A stretch of DNA of 34,556 nucleotides from an uncultured Shewanella sp. (GCF_947501225.1 NZ_CANMUW010000026.1:1-34556); one strand, 5' to 3'. Counted from the stretch's first letter, positions 1 through 8,652 are shown. Made by a program: numbers and translations. The notes: a model not told the origin generated them from the letters alone.

Positions 1-77
1 TCGTAGCTCGTAGCTCGTAGCTCGTAGCTCGTAGCTCGTAGCTCGTAGCTCGTAGCTCGTAGCTCGTAGCTCGTAGC
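1..77. repeat. Heptanucleotide tandem array (TCGTAGC)x11
   Basis: Eleven perfect head-to-tail copies of the 7-mer TCGTAGC fill the first 77 bases and then stop abruptly. The array starts at the window edge, so its full length is unknown. It lies just beyond the terminator of the minus-strand chemotaxis gene, in non-coding DNA. Perfect identity of all units suggests recent slippage expansion. Two other arrays of 7-bp period occur at the right end of the window. Confidence 0.97.
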
Positions 78-81
78 AAGC

Positions 82-113
82 GTAAAAAAAGGGCTGTCAC
101 TACGACAACCCTT
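82..113 (-). terminator. Rho-independent terminator of the chemotaxis receptor gene
   Basis: A 10-bp stem (89-98 paired with 104-113, one G-T wobble in the minus-strand RNA) with a 5-nt loop is followed on the minus strand by a run of seven T. It lies 32 bases past the stop codon of the chemotaxis gene. Confidence 0.88.
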
Positions 114-144
114 CCTGCATTCTTAATTCTTGTTTACACCGACG

Positions 145-1878
145 CTACACCCTGTAGTGGGCGATCTCCTGCTGCATCGACTCTGCCAGGCTAGCCAGCT
201 CCTGGGTGGCGACATTGCTCTGCTCGGCGCCCGCTGCTGTCTGATCTGAAATATCGCTGATATTGATGATGTTTTGATTGATCTCTTCGGTAACCGAGCT
301 CTGCTGCTCTGAAGCTGTCGCTATCTGAGCATTCAAGGCATTGATCTGCTCGATGCTGGCCATGATCTGCTGCAGCGCGTCGCCGGCCTGCTGAGATTTA
401 TCGACACTTAACCTAGCCTGCTCGGTACCACGCTCCATCATCACCATAGAGTCTCGGGCTCCCTGCTGCAACCGCTGGATCATCTTCTGGATCTCTTCGG
501 TGGAGTCCTGTGTCCGTTTGGCTAAGTTACGCACCTCATCGGCCACCACGGCAAAACCTCGTCCCTGCTCACCGGCGCGTGCGGCCTCGATGGCGGCATT
601 GAGCGCCAGCAGGTTAGTCTGCTCTGAGATCCCCTGAATCACGTCGACCACGGAGCCGATTTCATCCGAATGTTGTGACAACAGCTTCATCGCCTCGGTC
701 GCGCTGTCCATCTCTTTAGAGAGGGTTTCTATGACCGCAATGCTCTCATCGACGACACTCTGACCATTACTGGCGGCGCCATTGGCCTCTTCGGAGGTCG
801 TCGCCGCGGCAGCCGCGCTCTGCGCCACCTCACGCACCGTCGCCGTAAACTGATGTATTGCGGTTGCGATCAGCTGGGTCTGCTGCTGTTGATCGACGAC
901 GTTACGTTGAGTCTGAGTCGAAACCACAGAGTTTTCTTCGGCCGAGCTCGCCAAGCGGGATGTCGAGTCGTGGGTGTTTTGCACCGCATGTTGGAACCTG
1001 GAGGTGATCTGATTGACGTAATCTGCAATATGGGAGAACTCATCGTCTCCCCCCAGATCGATACGCTTGGTCAGATCGCCATTTGCGATATCGACGGCGG
1101 TATTTTCCAGCCCGGTAACCGCCTTACTCACCCTGCGGATCAGCAGGGTCGAAGAGATGGAGATAACTAAGATACTGAAGGTAGAGAAGAGGATAACCAT
1201 AGGGATAAAGGTAGAGACACGCGATTGAGACTCATCAAACTTCACCTGACCTTTGTCCAGCTCTAACTTCAGAAAGGCCTCTGTTTCGGCTGTGATCTCT
1301 TTAAACAGCGGGTTAATCTGAGTCAGCAGTATTTTGTTGGATCCCAGATAATCACCCTGTCTCAGTGCACCCAGGGCCGGATTGAATCCGGTTTCTGTAA
1401 CTCTGTCCAGCAGTTGTTGCAGTTGCTTAATCTTGGCCAGTTCATCTCCTTCAAGTGGCGATTTAAGGATCTTATCATCGATGATCTGGTGAAGACTACG
1501 GATAGAGGACTCGGTATCTTTGATATGCTTATCGACTTCGTGGTTATGCATCTCGGAAAACGGATTCGAAGGGTCATGCTGAAAAGCCAGCAGTAACCCG
1601 CTACGGGCACTACCAAGCTCCTCGAGAACCTTAGTCGCCCGAATACTCTGCTGCATCTCCTGATGATAGAGGCTCTCTATCGAGGAGCCTGTCTCCTGCA
1701 TGGCCGTCACCCCTTGGTAACCAAGAAACAGAAATGAGATGATAGTGAGAAATGCGATTAATTTTTGCTGGAATCTGACCGATTTTATCTTATCCATAAA
1801 TCCGGCAGTTTGATTATTGGAGTGTTGAACACGAACATTCCCTGTGAGGTGATCTACCGCAGACATAATGACTCCCAT
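145..1878 (-). CDS. Methyl-accepting chemotaxis protein
   Basis: A transmembrane chemoreceptor that passes ligand information to CheA/CheW. From the ATG at 1878 it has 577 residues. A short cytoplasmic N-terminus is followed by TM1 (about 40-60), a periplasmic helical sensor of the four-helix-bundle kind, TM2 (about 224-247), a HAMP segment and a long coiled-coil signalling domain. The conserved hairpin tip, with the ALNAAIEAARAGEQGRGFAVV core, is at about 425-450. No C-terminal CheR-docking pentapeptide is visible. The start is uncertain. The ORF extends to 1917 without a ribosome site, ATG 1878 has AAGGAG only 3 nt upstream, and ATG 1866 has GGGAG 5 nt upstream. The ligand cannot be inferred. 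It is monocistronic, with its own terminator. Confidence 0.95.
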   Translation of the reverse strand: MGVIMSAVDHLTGNVRVQHSNNQTAGFMDKIKSVRFQQKLIAFLTIISFLFLGYQGVTAMQETGSSIESLYHQEMQQSIRATKVLEELGSARSGLLLAFQHDPSNPFSEMHNHEVDKHIKDTESSIRSLHQIIDDKILKSPLEGDELAKIKQLQQLLDRVTETGFNPALGALRQGDYLGSNKILLTQINPLFKEITAETEAFLKLELDKGQVKFDESQSRVSTFIPMVILFSTFSILVISISSTLLIRRVSKAVTGLENTAVDIANGDLTKRIDLGGDDEFSHIADYVNQITSRFQHAVQNTHDSTSRLASSAEENSVVSTQTQRNVVDQQQQTQLIATAIHQFTATVREVAQSAAAAATTSEEANGAASNGQSVVDESIAVIETLSKEMDSATEAMKLLSQHSDEIGSVVDVIQGISEQTNLLALNAAIEAARAGEQGRGFAVVADEVRNLAKRTQDSTEEIQKMIQRLQQGARDSMVMMERGTEQARLSVDKSQQAGDALQQIMASIEQINALNAQIATASEQQSSVTEEINQNIINISDISDQTAAGAEQSNVATQELASLAESMQQEIAHYRV

Positions 1879-2082
1879 TATCTCCTTAACTATCCCAAAC
1901 GGAATAGTTAAGGGCATTAGTTTTTGCTTTAGTTTTATGCACTGGTCTTAGCAGTACGGATATAGTTACCAGCATAGAGGAATACTCACTATTAGGTAGC
2001 TTTTAATGAGGTGGGAGTATAAATAATTGATCCCCATCACAAGTATGAAACATACAAATAACAAGCTCTGAATAGAAGGGTT

Positions 2083-3180
2083 TTAAGCTATTGAGATCGG
2101 GATCCTGTTACGACCAAAATGACCGGGGCCGTCGCAGAAGCGACCGGGAATTTGAGCCCCGCAATAGTAACACTTTCCCTCTGAATCAAGGTGATAGTCA
2201 CCCAACTCATACCAATCCCTGTTTATCACCTGCCTCTTGCACTCCGGGCAGTAAGTACTGCCACCTGCAACGTCGAATACATTGCCGGTATAGACATAAT
2301 TGAGCCCCTGTTGCAGTGCGATATCTCTGGCTCTTTCAAGGGTAGAGGCCGGCGTTTTAGGTTTATCCAACATATGAAAGTCAGGGTGAAAGGCACTGAA
2401 GTGCAGCGGCACATCCGGCCCCAGGTTGTCATAGATCCACCGGCACTGCTGCTCCAACTCGGTTGAGGAGTCGTTTTCCCCGGGGATCAACAAGGTAGTG
2501 ATTTCGAACCAGAGCTGGGTCTCATGGCGAACATAGAGCAGGGTATCGAGTACATCACTGAGGTGTCCGCTACAGATCTTTTGGTAGAAACGCTCTGTAA
2601 ACCCCTTAAGATCGATATTGGCGGCATCCATATACCTGAAAAATTCGACCCTGGGCTCAGGATTGATATAACCGGCTGTGACGGCGACGGTTTGGATCTG
2701 ATGCTCCCGGCAGGCCTTGGCCACATCGACGGCATACTCGAGAAATATCACAGGATCATTATAGGTAAACGCTACGCTCTTACACCCCATTCGCGCAGCC
2801 GTGCGTGCCAGAGCATCCGGACTCGCGCTGGCGCTGAGGGTATCAAATTCACGGGACTTACTGATGTCCCAGTTTTGGCAAAACTTACAGCAGAGGTTAC
2901 AACCGGCGGTACCAAATGAGAGTACCGAGCTTCCGGGGTAGAAGTGATTCAGGGGCTTTTTCTCTATAGGATCGATACAGAAACCGCTGGAGCGTCCATA
3001 GGTGGTCAGCTTAATCATGCCATCGAGGTTCTGGCGCACGAAACAGACCCCCCGTTTGCCATCCCGCAGCTGGCACTCTCTGGGGCAGAGGTCGCACTGA
3101 ACACGACCATCTTCAAGTTTGTGCCAATACTTAGTGGGGACAATGTTGCTATCGATTTTCATCTCATTGCTTTCGGCCAC
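2083..3180 (-). CDS. amrS: AmmeMemoRadiSam system radical SAM enzyme
   Basis: A radical S-adenosylmethionine enzyme of the family found with Memo-like and AMMECR1-like proteins; its substrate is not known. The 365-residue protein shows the cluster-binding CxxxCxxC motif as C94, C98 and C101 (CNLCCKFCQNWD). A cysteine-rich N-terminus (CDLCPREC...GVC) precedes the barrel. A C-terminal zinc-ribbon-like part has CPEC and CYYCG pairs. The start is a GTG at 3180, chosen because GGAGG lies 9 nt upstream; an internal ATG at 3162 has no such site. It is transcribed divergently from the other two system genes across an 84-bp spacer. Older annotations often call this family pyruvate formate-lyase activating enzyme-like, but no glycyl radical partner is nearby. 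Confidence 0.93.
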   Translation of the reverse strand: MAESNEMKIDSNIVPTKYWHKLEDGRVQCDLCPRECQLRDGKRGVCFVRQNLDGMIKLTTYGRSSGFCIDPIEKKPLNHFYPGSSVLSFGTAGCNLCCKFCQNWDISKSREFDTLSASASPDALARTAARMGCKSVAFTYNDPVIFLEYAVDVAKACREHQIQTVAVTAGYINPEPRVEFFRYMDAANIDLKGFTERFYQKICSGHLSDVLDTLLYVRHETQLWFEITTLLIPGENDSSTELEQQCRWIYDNLGPDVPLHFSAFHPDFHMLDKPKTPASTLERARDIALQQGLNYVYTGNVFDVAGGSTYCPECKRQVINRDWYELGDYHLDSEGKCYYCGAQIPGRFCDGPGHFGRNRIPISIA

Positions 3181-3264
3181 TGCCGCAAACCTCCTACATC
3201 GCCTATACTTAAAGCCTAGTTTAAATTTGTTTATTAAGCTTCGATAAGCTTCAAGAAGGTTCAG

Positions 3265-4077
3265 ATGTTAAGCTCGATACGCCAACCCGCCGTGGCCGAT
3301 CTTTTCTACCCTGCCGACCCGGTCGAACTAACGACCGAAATCAAACAATTTCTCTGTGCATCTAACGGCAACTTCGCAGCCCAGGAGCCATTCTATGGCA
3401 ACAAGCCACGACCCAAGGCGCTTATCGTTCCACATGCGGGCTATATCTATTCGGGGTTCGTCGCAGGAAGCGCCTTCTCCCTGCTGCTTCATACTCATAA
3501 GATAAAGAGGGTGATCCTGCTCGGCCCGGCTCACCGGGTCTACCTGGAGGGCTGCGCCCTCCCTGAGGCTAATACCTTCGCAACTCCATTGGGAAACATC
3601 ACAGTAAACCAGGAGCACTATGCCGAGTTAACAGCCCTGGAGAAAGTTATCATCTCAGATCTGCCACACCTGGATGAACACTGCCTCGAGGTACAGCTGC
3701 CATTTCTGCAGTTTTGTCTGAATCAATTCAGTCTGCTTCCTGTCGTGGTGGGTGAGTGCTCCCCCTCAACGGTGGCCGATATCCTGGAGCTGTTTAGCCA
3801 ACAGGAAAACACCTTAATCGTGGTGAGTACCGATCTAAGCCACTACCACACCTATGATGAAGCCTGTCGGATAGACAGGCAAACCTGTGAACAGATATTG
3901 AATCTTGACTCCCTGATCTCGCCCCATCAGGCCTGTGGCTGCTATGCACTCAATGGACTAAACAGGTATGCGAAGAGACACAAGTTGGCCATTGAGCAGC
4001 TGTGTTACCTGAACTCAGGTGACAGCGCCGGAGATAAGAGTAAGGTGGTAGGTTATGCCAGCTTCGCCCTCTATTAA
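3265..4077 (+). CDS. amrB: AmmeMemoRadiSam system protein B (Memo-like)
   Basis: A homologue of the MEMO1 family, which has a fold related to class III extradiol dioxygenases and a histidine-based metal site. The 270-residue protein has the expected conserved segments: VPHAGYIYSG near residue 55, GPAHRVYLEG near 92, DEHCLEVQLPF near 136 and STDLSHYHTYDEA near 192. These histidines are the likely metal ligands. Start ATG 3265 is preceded by AAGG at suitable spacing. Its 3' end overlaps the next gene by 23 bp, which suggests translational coupling. The bacterial function of this family is not established; the link to the adjacent radical SAM gene is by gene neighbourhood. Confidence 0.92.
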   Translation: MLSSIRQPAVADLFYPADPVELTTEIKQFLCASNGNFAAQEPFYGNKPRPKALIVPHAGYIYSGFVAGSAFSLLLHTHKIKRVILLGPAHRVYLEGCALPEANTFATPLGNITVNQEHYAELTALEKVIISDLPHLDEHCLEVQLPFLQFCLNQFSLLPVVVGECSPSTVADILELFSQQENTLIVVSTDLSHYHTYDEACRIDRQTCEQILNLDSLISPHQACGCYALNGLNRYAKRHKLAIEQLCYLNSGDSAGDKSKVVGYASFALY

Positions 4078-4645
4078 CCTCTCACAAGAGGAGAAACAAC
4101 GACTGCTAGCCCTGGCAAGAGAGACCCTGGTTCGCTATTTTGCCTCACAGCAGACCGATGTCGAGACACCGGCCGGCGATCCCCTGCTCTCCCGCCGGGC
4201 CGGTTGCTTCGTCACCCTGTTTCTCGATGGCGATCTCAGCGGCTGCATGGGTGATATCGAAGGCCGCCGTCCTCTGGCAAAAAGCATTCCGGAGCTGGCG
4301 CTTTGCAGCGCCTTCAAAGATAATCGATTCGCTCCCCTGCTTGCATCGCAGATGGAGCGGCTCACCATTGAGATATCGCTGCTCTCTCCCCTGACGCAAC
4401 TAACCGTCCATGATGAGGCCGAACTGCTTCGCTACCTGACAGACCATCCATACGGAGTGGTGCTGAGCGACCCCTTTCACCGCTCTGTCTATCTTCCTCA
4501 GGTATGGGAGCAGCTGCCACAGCCTCGAGAGTTTATCCGGGAGTTGAAGTGTAAGGGAGGCTGGAGCGCCGATTATTGGTCCGGGGATATGCGGGTCGAG
4601 ATATTCACCGTGGGCCATTTCAGGGAGCAAGAGAGCACAGATTAA
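4055..4645 (+). CDS. amrA: AmmeMemoRadiSam system protein A (AMMECR1 family)
   Basis: The third member of the system, 196 residues, spans the AMMECR1 domain. The family signature is present as LSGCMGDIEGRRPLA (usually LRGCIG) near residues 60-75. It is followed by the typical AFKDNRFAPL block near 85-97 and an FxRELKxKGGW-like C-terminal segment (REFIRELKCKGGW). ATG 4055 lies inside the end of the Memo-like gene with GGTGG/TAGG upstream, so the two are probably translated together. Molecular function is unknown; the conserved Cys in the signature has been suggested as reactive. The gene end overlaps the convergent acetyltransferase gene by 26 bp. Confidence 0.92.
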   Translation: MPASPSINLSQEEKQRLLALARETLVRYFASQQTDVETPAGDPLLSRRAGCFVTLFLDGDLSGCMGDIEGRRPLAKSIPELALCSAFKDNRFAPLLASQMERLTIEISLLSPLTQLTVHDEAELLRYLTDHPYGVVLSDPFHRSVYLPQVWEQLPQPREFIRELKCKGGWSADYWSGDMRVEIFTVGHFREQESTD

Positions 4646-5183
4646 GACTCATACGGGTAAAGGCATAGGAGCTGCCATCGATCCTGAACATATCTTCAAC
4701 TTCACCATTTTTTATAAATCCGCTTGCCTGATACAGTGCGATAGCCGGTAGATTTTCGGATAGCACCCAGAGATCGATCCATTCGATTCCGGCTTCATCT
4801 TTTGCCCATTGACGAACAGTGTGAATTAACTTTCTTCCCAGCCCCATGCGCCTGGCGTCGCTATGTACTCCCATGCCAAGCAGGGCTCTGTGCTGTGTAT
4901 ATTTTTCGCCATGACCACGAAGATCGATATGACCAATAATTGAGCCTGCATTATCAAACGCTCCCCAGACTCGTCGCCAACCGGATTGTGGAAAGACTTT
5001 GGCGACTCCAGATGAGAAGCCTAGCTCCATCTCTTCTGTTAACCCATCGGACTCCGGCGACAGAGGCTGGAAAAGCGGATTATCTCCCCGCCCGTTCTCC
5101 GCTAACTGCTCTCTCAGGTAGGAAAAAAACTTCGCCAAATCACTCTCGGCAATTAGACGAATCTCAACCTTACTCTCTTCCAC
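4620..5183 (-). CDS. GNAT family N-acetyltransferase
   Basis: A predicted acetyl-CoA-dependent N-acetyltransferase of 187 residues; the acceptor is unknown. The acetyl-CoA pyrophosphate loop is visible as GVHSDARRMGLGRKLI (motif A, R-x-x-G-x-G type). It is followed by the typical LWVLSENLPAIALYQASGF segment, in which a late Tyr often acts as general acid. The GTG at 5183 is chosen as start because AGAGGTG lies 5 nt upstream; the ATG at 5204 has no ribosome site. The gene is convergent with, and overlaps by 26 bp, the AMMECR1-like gene, so it is not part of that operon. Confidence 0.9.
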   Translation of the reverse strand: MEESKVEIRLIAESDLAKFFSYLREQLAENGRGDNPLFQPLSPESDGLTEEMELGFSSGVAKVFPQSGWRRVWGAFDNAGSIIGHIDLRGHGEKYTQHRALLGMGVHSDARRMGLGRKLIHTVRQWAKDEAGIEWIDLWVLSENLPAIALYQASGFIKNGEVEDMFRIDGSSYAFTRMSLNLCSLAP

Positions 5184-5645
5184 TATTTCACCTCTCCATA
5201 TCATTATTCAGCGAGACACCTGCTCACAGATTGATTCCGTTTCGACAGTTATCTCACAAGCAGGGTAAACATGCATCAGAATCATGATGATGAAGACTTA
5301 ATCACCAAAGTCATAAAACAGCAACAATAAAGACAGGAGCATTGAAAATACAATAAGTTAAAAGTCACCCTGATAATTTTTTAATTTGACATAGGAAACG
5401 GAGATGTTCCAATTTGAACGGGTATGTGTGACTCCTAGCCCCCAATATTCCAGAGCCTGAACAGCGCTGGCCAGCCAAGATGATAAAAGTCCTGAAACAT
5501 GAAGTTTGTTTAAATATCTATATTCACTTTGGTGTTTTTCATCAAATTAGGTAAAGTGTCGGCAGCAATCATTAACGTTCCGGTAATCTCAATCATCGCA
5601 ATTACCACGAACAATTAAAATAATTATAAAATTTAAAGGAAGGGT
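5184..5645. other. Non-coding spacer between divergent GNAT and POT genes
   Basis: This AT-rich 462-bp stretch separates two divergently transcribed genes and must contain both promoters. I see no convincing paired -35/-10 boxes. A TTGACA occurs at 5385-5390 but has no good -10 partner. A 19-codon ORF (5271-5330, plus strand, AGGG 5 nt before its ATG) is present and might be a leader peptide or chance. The last bases (AAAGGAAGGGT) are the ribosome binding site of the transporter gene. Confidence 0.6.
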
Positions 5646-7178
5646 ATGAGCGACTCAAAAGATGCTTACGAAGGCAATGACCTGCGTGAAGTCAAACAGC
5701 TGGGTATGTGGGCCTCCATTGCCAGCTTAAGTTATATTTTCTGGATCGTCGGTGGCATGGAGCTCGTTGAGCGAATTGCCTACTACGGTGTCAAAGCCAG
5801 TGCAGGCCTTTATGCTAAGGCCCCGGTTTCAGAGGGAGGCTTAGGAATCAGCCTTAATGACTACGGTATCATTATCGCTATCTGGGCCTTGATGCAGACC
5901 TTCGTACCCGTATTTACCGGCGGGATCTCTGATAGGGTCGGTTATAAAGAGACGATTTTTGCCTCCACAGTGATCAAGATCGCAGGCTATCTGGTTATGG
6001 CCTTCTTCCCTAACTTCTATGGCTTTCTAATCGGCGCCATATTACTGGCAAGCGGAACAGGGATATTTAAACCGGGAATTCAGGGAACGCTGGTACTCTC
6101 CACCGGCAGGCAAAATACCTCTATGGCTTGGGGTATCTTCTACCAGGTGGTCAATATCGGTGGCTTCCTTGGCCCCTTGGTAGCAGTGCATATGCGTCAG
6201 CTGTCATGGGATAACGTCTTCTACGCTTGCGCGGCAATAATTTCACTTAACTTCCTGTTTTTACTTGCCTATAAAGAGCCAGGTAAAGAGGAGAGACTGG
6301 AACGAAGCAGAAAAATTAAGTCGGGTGAAATTCAGCAGCAGGCACTGTGGAAAGACGCACTGCATGAACTGAAAAAGCCGGTGGTGATCTACTACATGCT
6401 GGTGTTCGCTGGTTTCTGGTTCCTGTTTAACTCACTGTTCGATGTCTTACCTATCCATATCGCCGAGTGGGTCGATACCAGCGTCATCGTCACCTCCCTG
6501 TTTGGCGCCGAGGGCACCTCGAATGGCTTCCTCCAGTTTTGGCTGGGGCTGGATAACACGGGAACTAAGGTGATGCCCGAAGGCATGCTCAACCTCAATG
6601 CGGGCATGATCATGACCACCTGCTTCCTGGTCGCAGCCTTAACGGCTAAGTATCGAATCACTACCGCCATGCTTGGCGGCTGTCTGCTAAGTATCTTCGC
6701 CTTCGTCATCATTGGTGCGACCAACGCCGCCTGGATGATCGTGCTGGCCATTGCCATGTTCTCTTTCGGTGAGATGATGATAAGCCCCAAGAAGAATGAG
6801 TTTATGGGGAACATCGCACCTGAGGGTAAGAAAGCCATGTATCTCGGCTTCGTAATGCTACCACAGGGCATCGGCTGGACTTTAGAGGGATACTTTGGGC
6901 CTAAGCTTTATGAGATGTACGCTTCGAAGGAGATCTTCTCTCTGGAGCTACTGGCTGAGCGTGGCATGAGTGCGGCGGAGGTCAGCGCCATCCCACAGGG
7001 TGAAGCCTTCACGACTCTGGTCGCTTATACCGGTGAGCCGGCCAAGGAGCTGACGACCTTGTTATATAACACTCATAATATAGGTATGGCCTGGTATATC
7101 ATCGCCGCCATCGGCACCATCTCCGCCATAGGTATCTACCTGTACGGCAAGTGGCTACTGAAACTTCAGCGGGCTTAA
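5646..7178 (+). CDS. POT/PTR family proton-dependent transporter (MFS)
   Basis: An inner-membrane proton symporter of the POT (proton-dependent oligopeptide transporter) family, expected to import di- or tripeptides or related small compounds. The 510-residue protein has the proton-coupling signature as ELVERIAYYG at about residues 39-48 (family ExxERFxYYG, here F replaced by I). Many hydrophobic helices follow, and SxGTGIFKPGIQGTL-like motifs lie in the first half. A large central loop with charged residues precedes the C-terminal bundle. ATG 5646 follows a strong AAAGGAAGGG site. The gene ends at a shared terminator with the convergent acetate transporter gene. The substrate cannot be read from the sequence; divergence from classical DtpA-like proteins makes non-peptide substrates possible. 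Confidence 0.88.
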   Translation: MSDSKDAYEGNDLREVKQLGMWASIASLSYIFWIVGGMELVERIAYYGVKASAGLYAKAPVSEGGLGISLNDYGIIIAIWALMQTFVPVFTGGISDRVGYKETIFASTVIKIAGYLVMAFFPNFYGFLIGAILLASGTGIFKPGIQGTLVLSTGRQNTSMAWGIFYQVVNIGGFLGPLVAVHMRQLSWDNVFYACAAIISLNFLFLLAYKEPGKEERLERSRKIKSGEIQQQALWKDALHELKKPVVIYYMLVFAGFWFLFNSLFDVLPIHIAEWVDTSVIVTSLFGAEGTSNGFLQFWLGLDNTGTKVMPEGMLNLNAGMIMTTCFLVAALTAKYRITTAMLGGCLLSIFAFVIIGATNAAWMIVLAIAMFSFGEMMISPKKNEFMGNIAPEGKKAMYLGFVMLPQGIGWTLEGYFGPKLYEMYASKEIFSLELLAERGMSAAEVSAIPQGEAFTTLVAYTGEPAKELTTLLYNTHNIGMAWYIIAAIGTISAIGIYLYGKWLLKLQRA

Positions 7179-7216
7179 TAGTTTGGTTATCTAAAAATAG
7201 ATCATCAGTTAAAAAC

Positions 7217-7246
7217 AAAAAAGCTGACATCGCTGTCAGCTTTTTT
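7217..7246. terminator. Bidirectional rho-independent terminator
   Basis: A perfect inverted repeat AAAAAAGCTGACA / TGTCAGCTTTTTT with a 4-nt loop lies between the convergent transporter genes. It has an A-tract on one side and a T-tract on the other, so it can stop transcription from both directions. Confidence 0.95.
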
Positions 7247-7286
7247 ATTGCTCATCTCAAATTTTCTTGAGCTAACTCACCGTCAG

Positions 7287-7898
7287 TTAAGCGGCTTTTA
7301 GCTGAACCCCGGCTTGAAACGACTCAGTCGGCTTCGCCGCTAACTCGCCTACAGGTAATATCGTACGGCCGTACTCTGCATTGAGTACCTGTGCCATGGC
7401 GAAGTAGATGGCGCTGGCACCACAGAAGATACCTTCGAAACCGGCGATGGTGCCGATCAACTCGCTGCCGGTAAAATCTCTGGCCGCCAGAAGGAAGAAG
7501 AGAATCGTCAATGAACCGAATACAAGCTGCTTAGCACGTGGGTAGCGTAATGAACCCACAAACATAAATGCGGTGAAGATACCCCACATCGTCAGATACC
7601 ACCCCATAAAACCGGCAGGGCTTGCGGCAGCCAGCCCCATCTTAGGCAGTACGAGTAAACCAACAAGTGTTAACCAGAACAATCCATATGAGGTGAAAGC
7701 TGTTGTACCGAATGTGTCACCACGCTTAAAGCACATGCAACCAACGATCACCTGGCTTAAGCCACCGTAGAAAATCCCCATTGCCAGGATCATAGAATCG
7801 ATCGGGAAGAAGCCCGCATTATGAATGTTTAAAAGTACGGTAGTCATACCGAAGCCCATTAGGCCAAGTGGTGCTGGGTTAGCTAGTTTCGTCGACAT
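7287..7898 (-). CDS. satP: Acetate uptake transporter, GPR1/FUN34/YaaH family
   Basis: A small inner-membrane carrier for acetate and possibly succinate, 203 residues (E. coli SatP is 188). The family signature NPAPLGL is at residues 7-13, just before the first of about six transmembrane helices. A conserved FYGGLSQVIVG segment follows in the second helix region. Start ATG 7898 is preceded by AGGGA at 6 nt. The gene is monocistronic, ending at the bidirectional terminator. The symbol is given on family grounds; the exact substrate in this organism is inferred. Confidence 0.92.
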   Translation of the reverse strand: MSTKLANPAPLGLMGFGMTTVLLNIHNAGFFPIDSMILAMGIFYGGLSQVIVGCMCFKRGDTFGTTAFTSYGLFWLTLVGLLVLPKMGLAAASPAGFMGWYLTMWGIFTAFMFVGSLRYPRAKQLVFGSLTILFFLLAARDFTGSELIGTIAGFEGIFCGASAIYFAMAQVLNAEYGRTILPVGELAAKPTESFQAGVQLKAA

Positions 7899-8569
7899 CG
7901 ATTTTCCCTACAGGAATTTCCAACAGAATAAAGTTAATTAACATATGCCAAACTATGTAACGACTTACACAGCAGTGCGCGTCGAAATCATTTGGTCATA
8001 AATCGTGGCGGCGCATTCTAGAGGATGGGATTTAACATATCAAACGAGTAAACAGCGACCAGCCCCGGGCGGACAACAATCGGCACAACCAGTAACGGAG
8101 ATGAGAAAAAATGAAACAAAACATTGAGTTAAAAGTTATTCAAAACCTCCGTACCATCTTATCTCTCCTTGTTGATATTGCAAAGAGGTAAATGGCAGAT
8201 AATTAAAAGTCGATTACTTTCATAAGCTTAAACAGTGATAAGCTGAGAGTCTGAATTATAGCCACTACAAAGGGCGGTCCCACATCACACAACTCAGGTA
8301 AGTGTGACCCAGTACTCAGCAACAAGGCGTTCGATATAACATGCAAACTCCCTAAACGATCTAAACGGCGCGGTTTAACAACCAAGCTCACAAATACCAT
8401 ATTTATTTTGACCGCGTTCTCAAAAGCATCAAATAGGAGCTCTGCTGATTAAAACTCACAGACTTTAGTCCAGATTCTGTAGGTCTCAACCGGAAATACA
8501 TGAAGGAAATGATGTTGTTAGCCCCATCAAGTAACCCCCAACTCAGTTACAAGGCGGTATCAAATCGAT
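7899..8569. other. Long non-coding region upstream of satP
   Basis: About 670 bp without a supported gene. ORFs here are short (65 codons at most), lack ribosome sites and look accidental. Two diverged copies of a roughly 27-bp stretch are present (about 8305-8331 and 8530-8556), sharing ACTCAG-NN-ACAAGGCG. An outward inverted repeat TCACAC/GTGTGA surrounds 8285-8307. The satP promoter should lie near 7900-8050, but I cannot place it. The composition suggests decayed sequence rather than a gene. Confidence 0.5.
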
Positions 8570-8593
8570 AAAAAATGGGGCCCAAAGGCCCCA
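8570..8593 (-). terminator. Second (distal) terminator after the decaheme cytochrome gene
   Basis: A perfect 7-bp stem TGGGGCC / GGCCCCA with a 4-nt loop is followed on the minus strand by six T. It lies about 50 bp beyond the first terminator and provides back-up termination. Confidence 0.88.
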
Positions 8594-8624
8594 GAATTAA
8601 CAAAGAAATGTTAACAAAATACTA

Positions 8625-8652
8625 TTTGCAAAAAGCTGTTTGCAAAAAGCTG
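8625..8652. repeat. Perfect 14-bp tandem duplication
   Basis: TTTGCAAAAAGCTG is present twice in direct succession (8625-8638 and 8639-8652). The right copy supplies part of the stem and the A-tract (T-tract on the minus strand) of the adjacent terminator; the left copy is a spare T-tract without its own stem. Confidence 0.95.

Noticed and set aside
1..77. CRISPR array
   Set aside because: The units are contiguous 7-mers without spacers.
853..1170. Plus-strand 105-codon ORF inside the chemotaxis gene
   Set aside because: It is antisense to a fully motif-supported receptor gene, has no ribosome site and shows no recognisable domain.
5385..5390. TTGACA as -35 of the transporter promoter
   Set aside because: No acceptable -10 hexamer is found 16-18 bp downstream.
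6392..6871. 159-codon minus-strand ORF within the POT transporter gene
   Set aside because: Antisense shadow of a clear transporter frame; composition mirrors the sense codons.
8310..8335. attC-like recombination site (AACAAGGCGTTC)
   Set aside because: Only the left part resembles an attC; no matching GTTRRRY end or hairpin and no integron integrase in the window.
8203..8400. 65-codon minus-strand ORF in the gene-free stretch
   Set aside because: No ribosome site, no domain, and it lies in a region that looks decayed.
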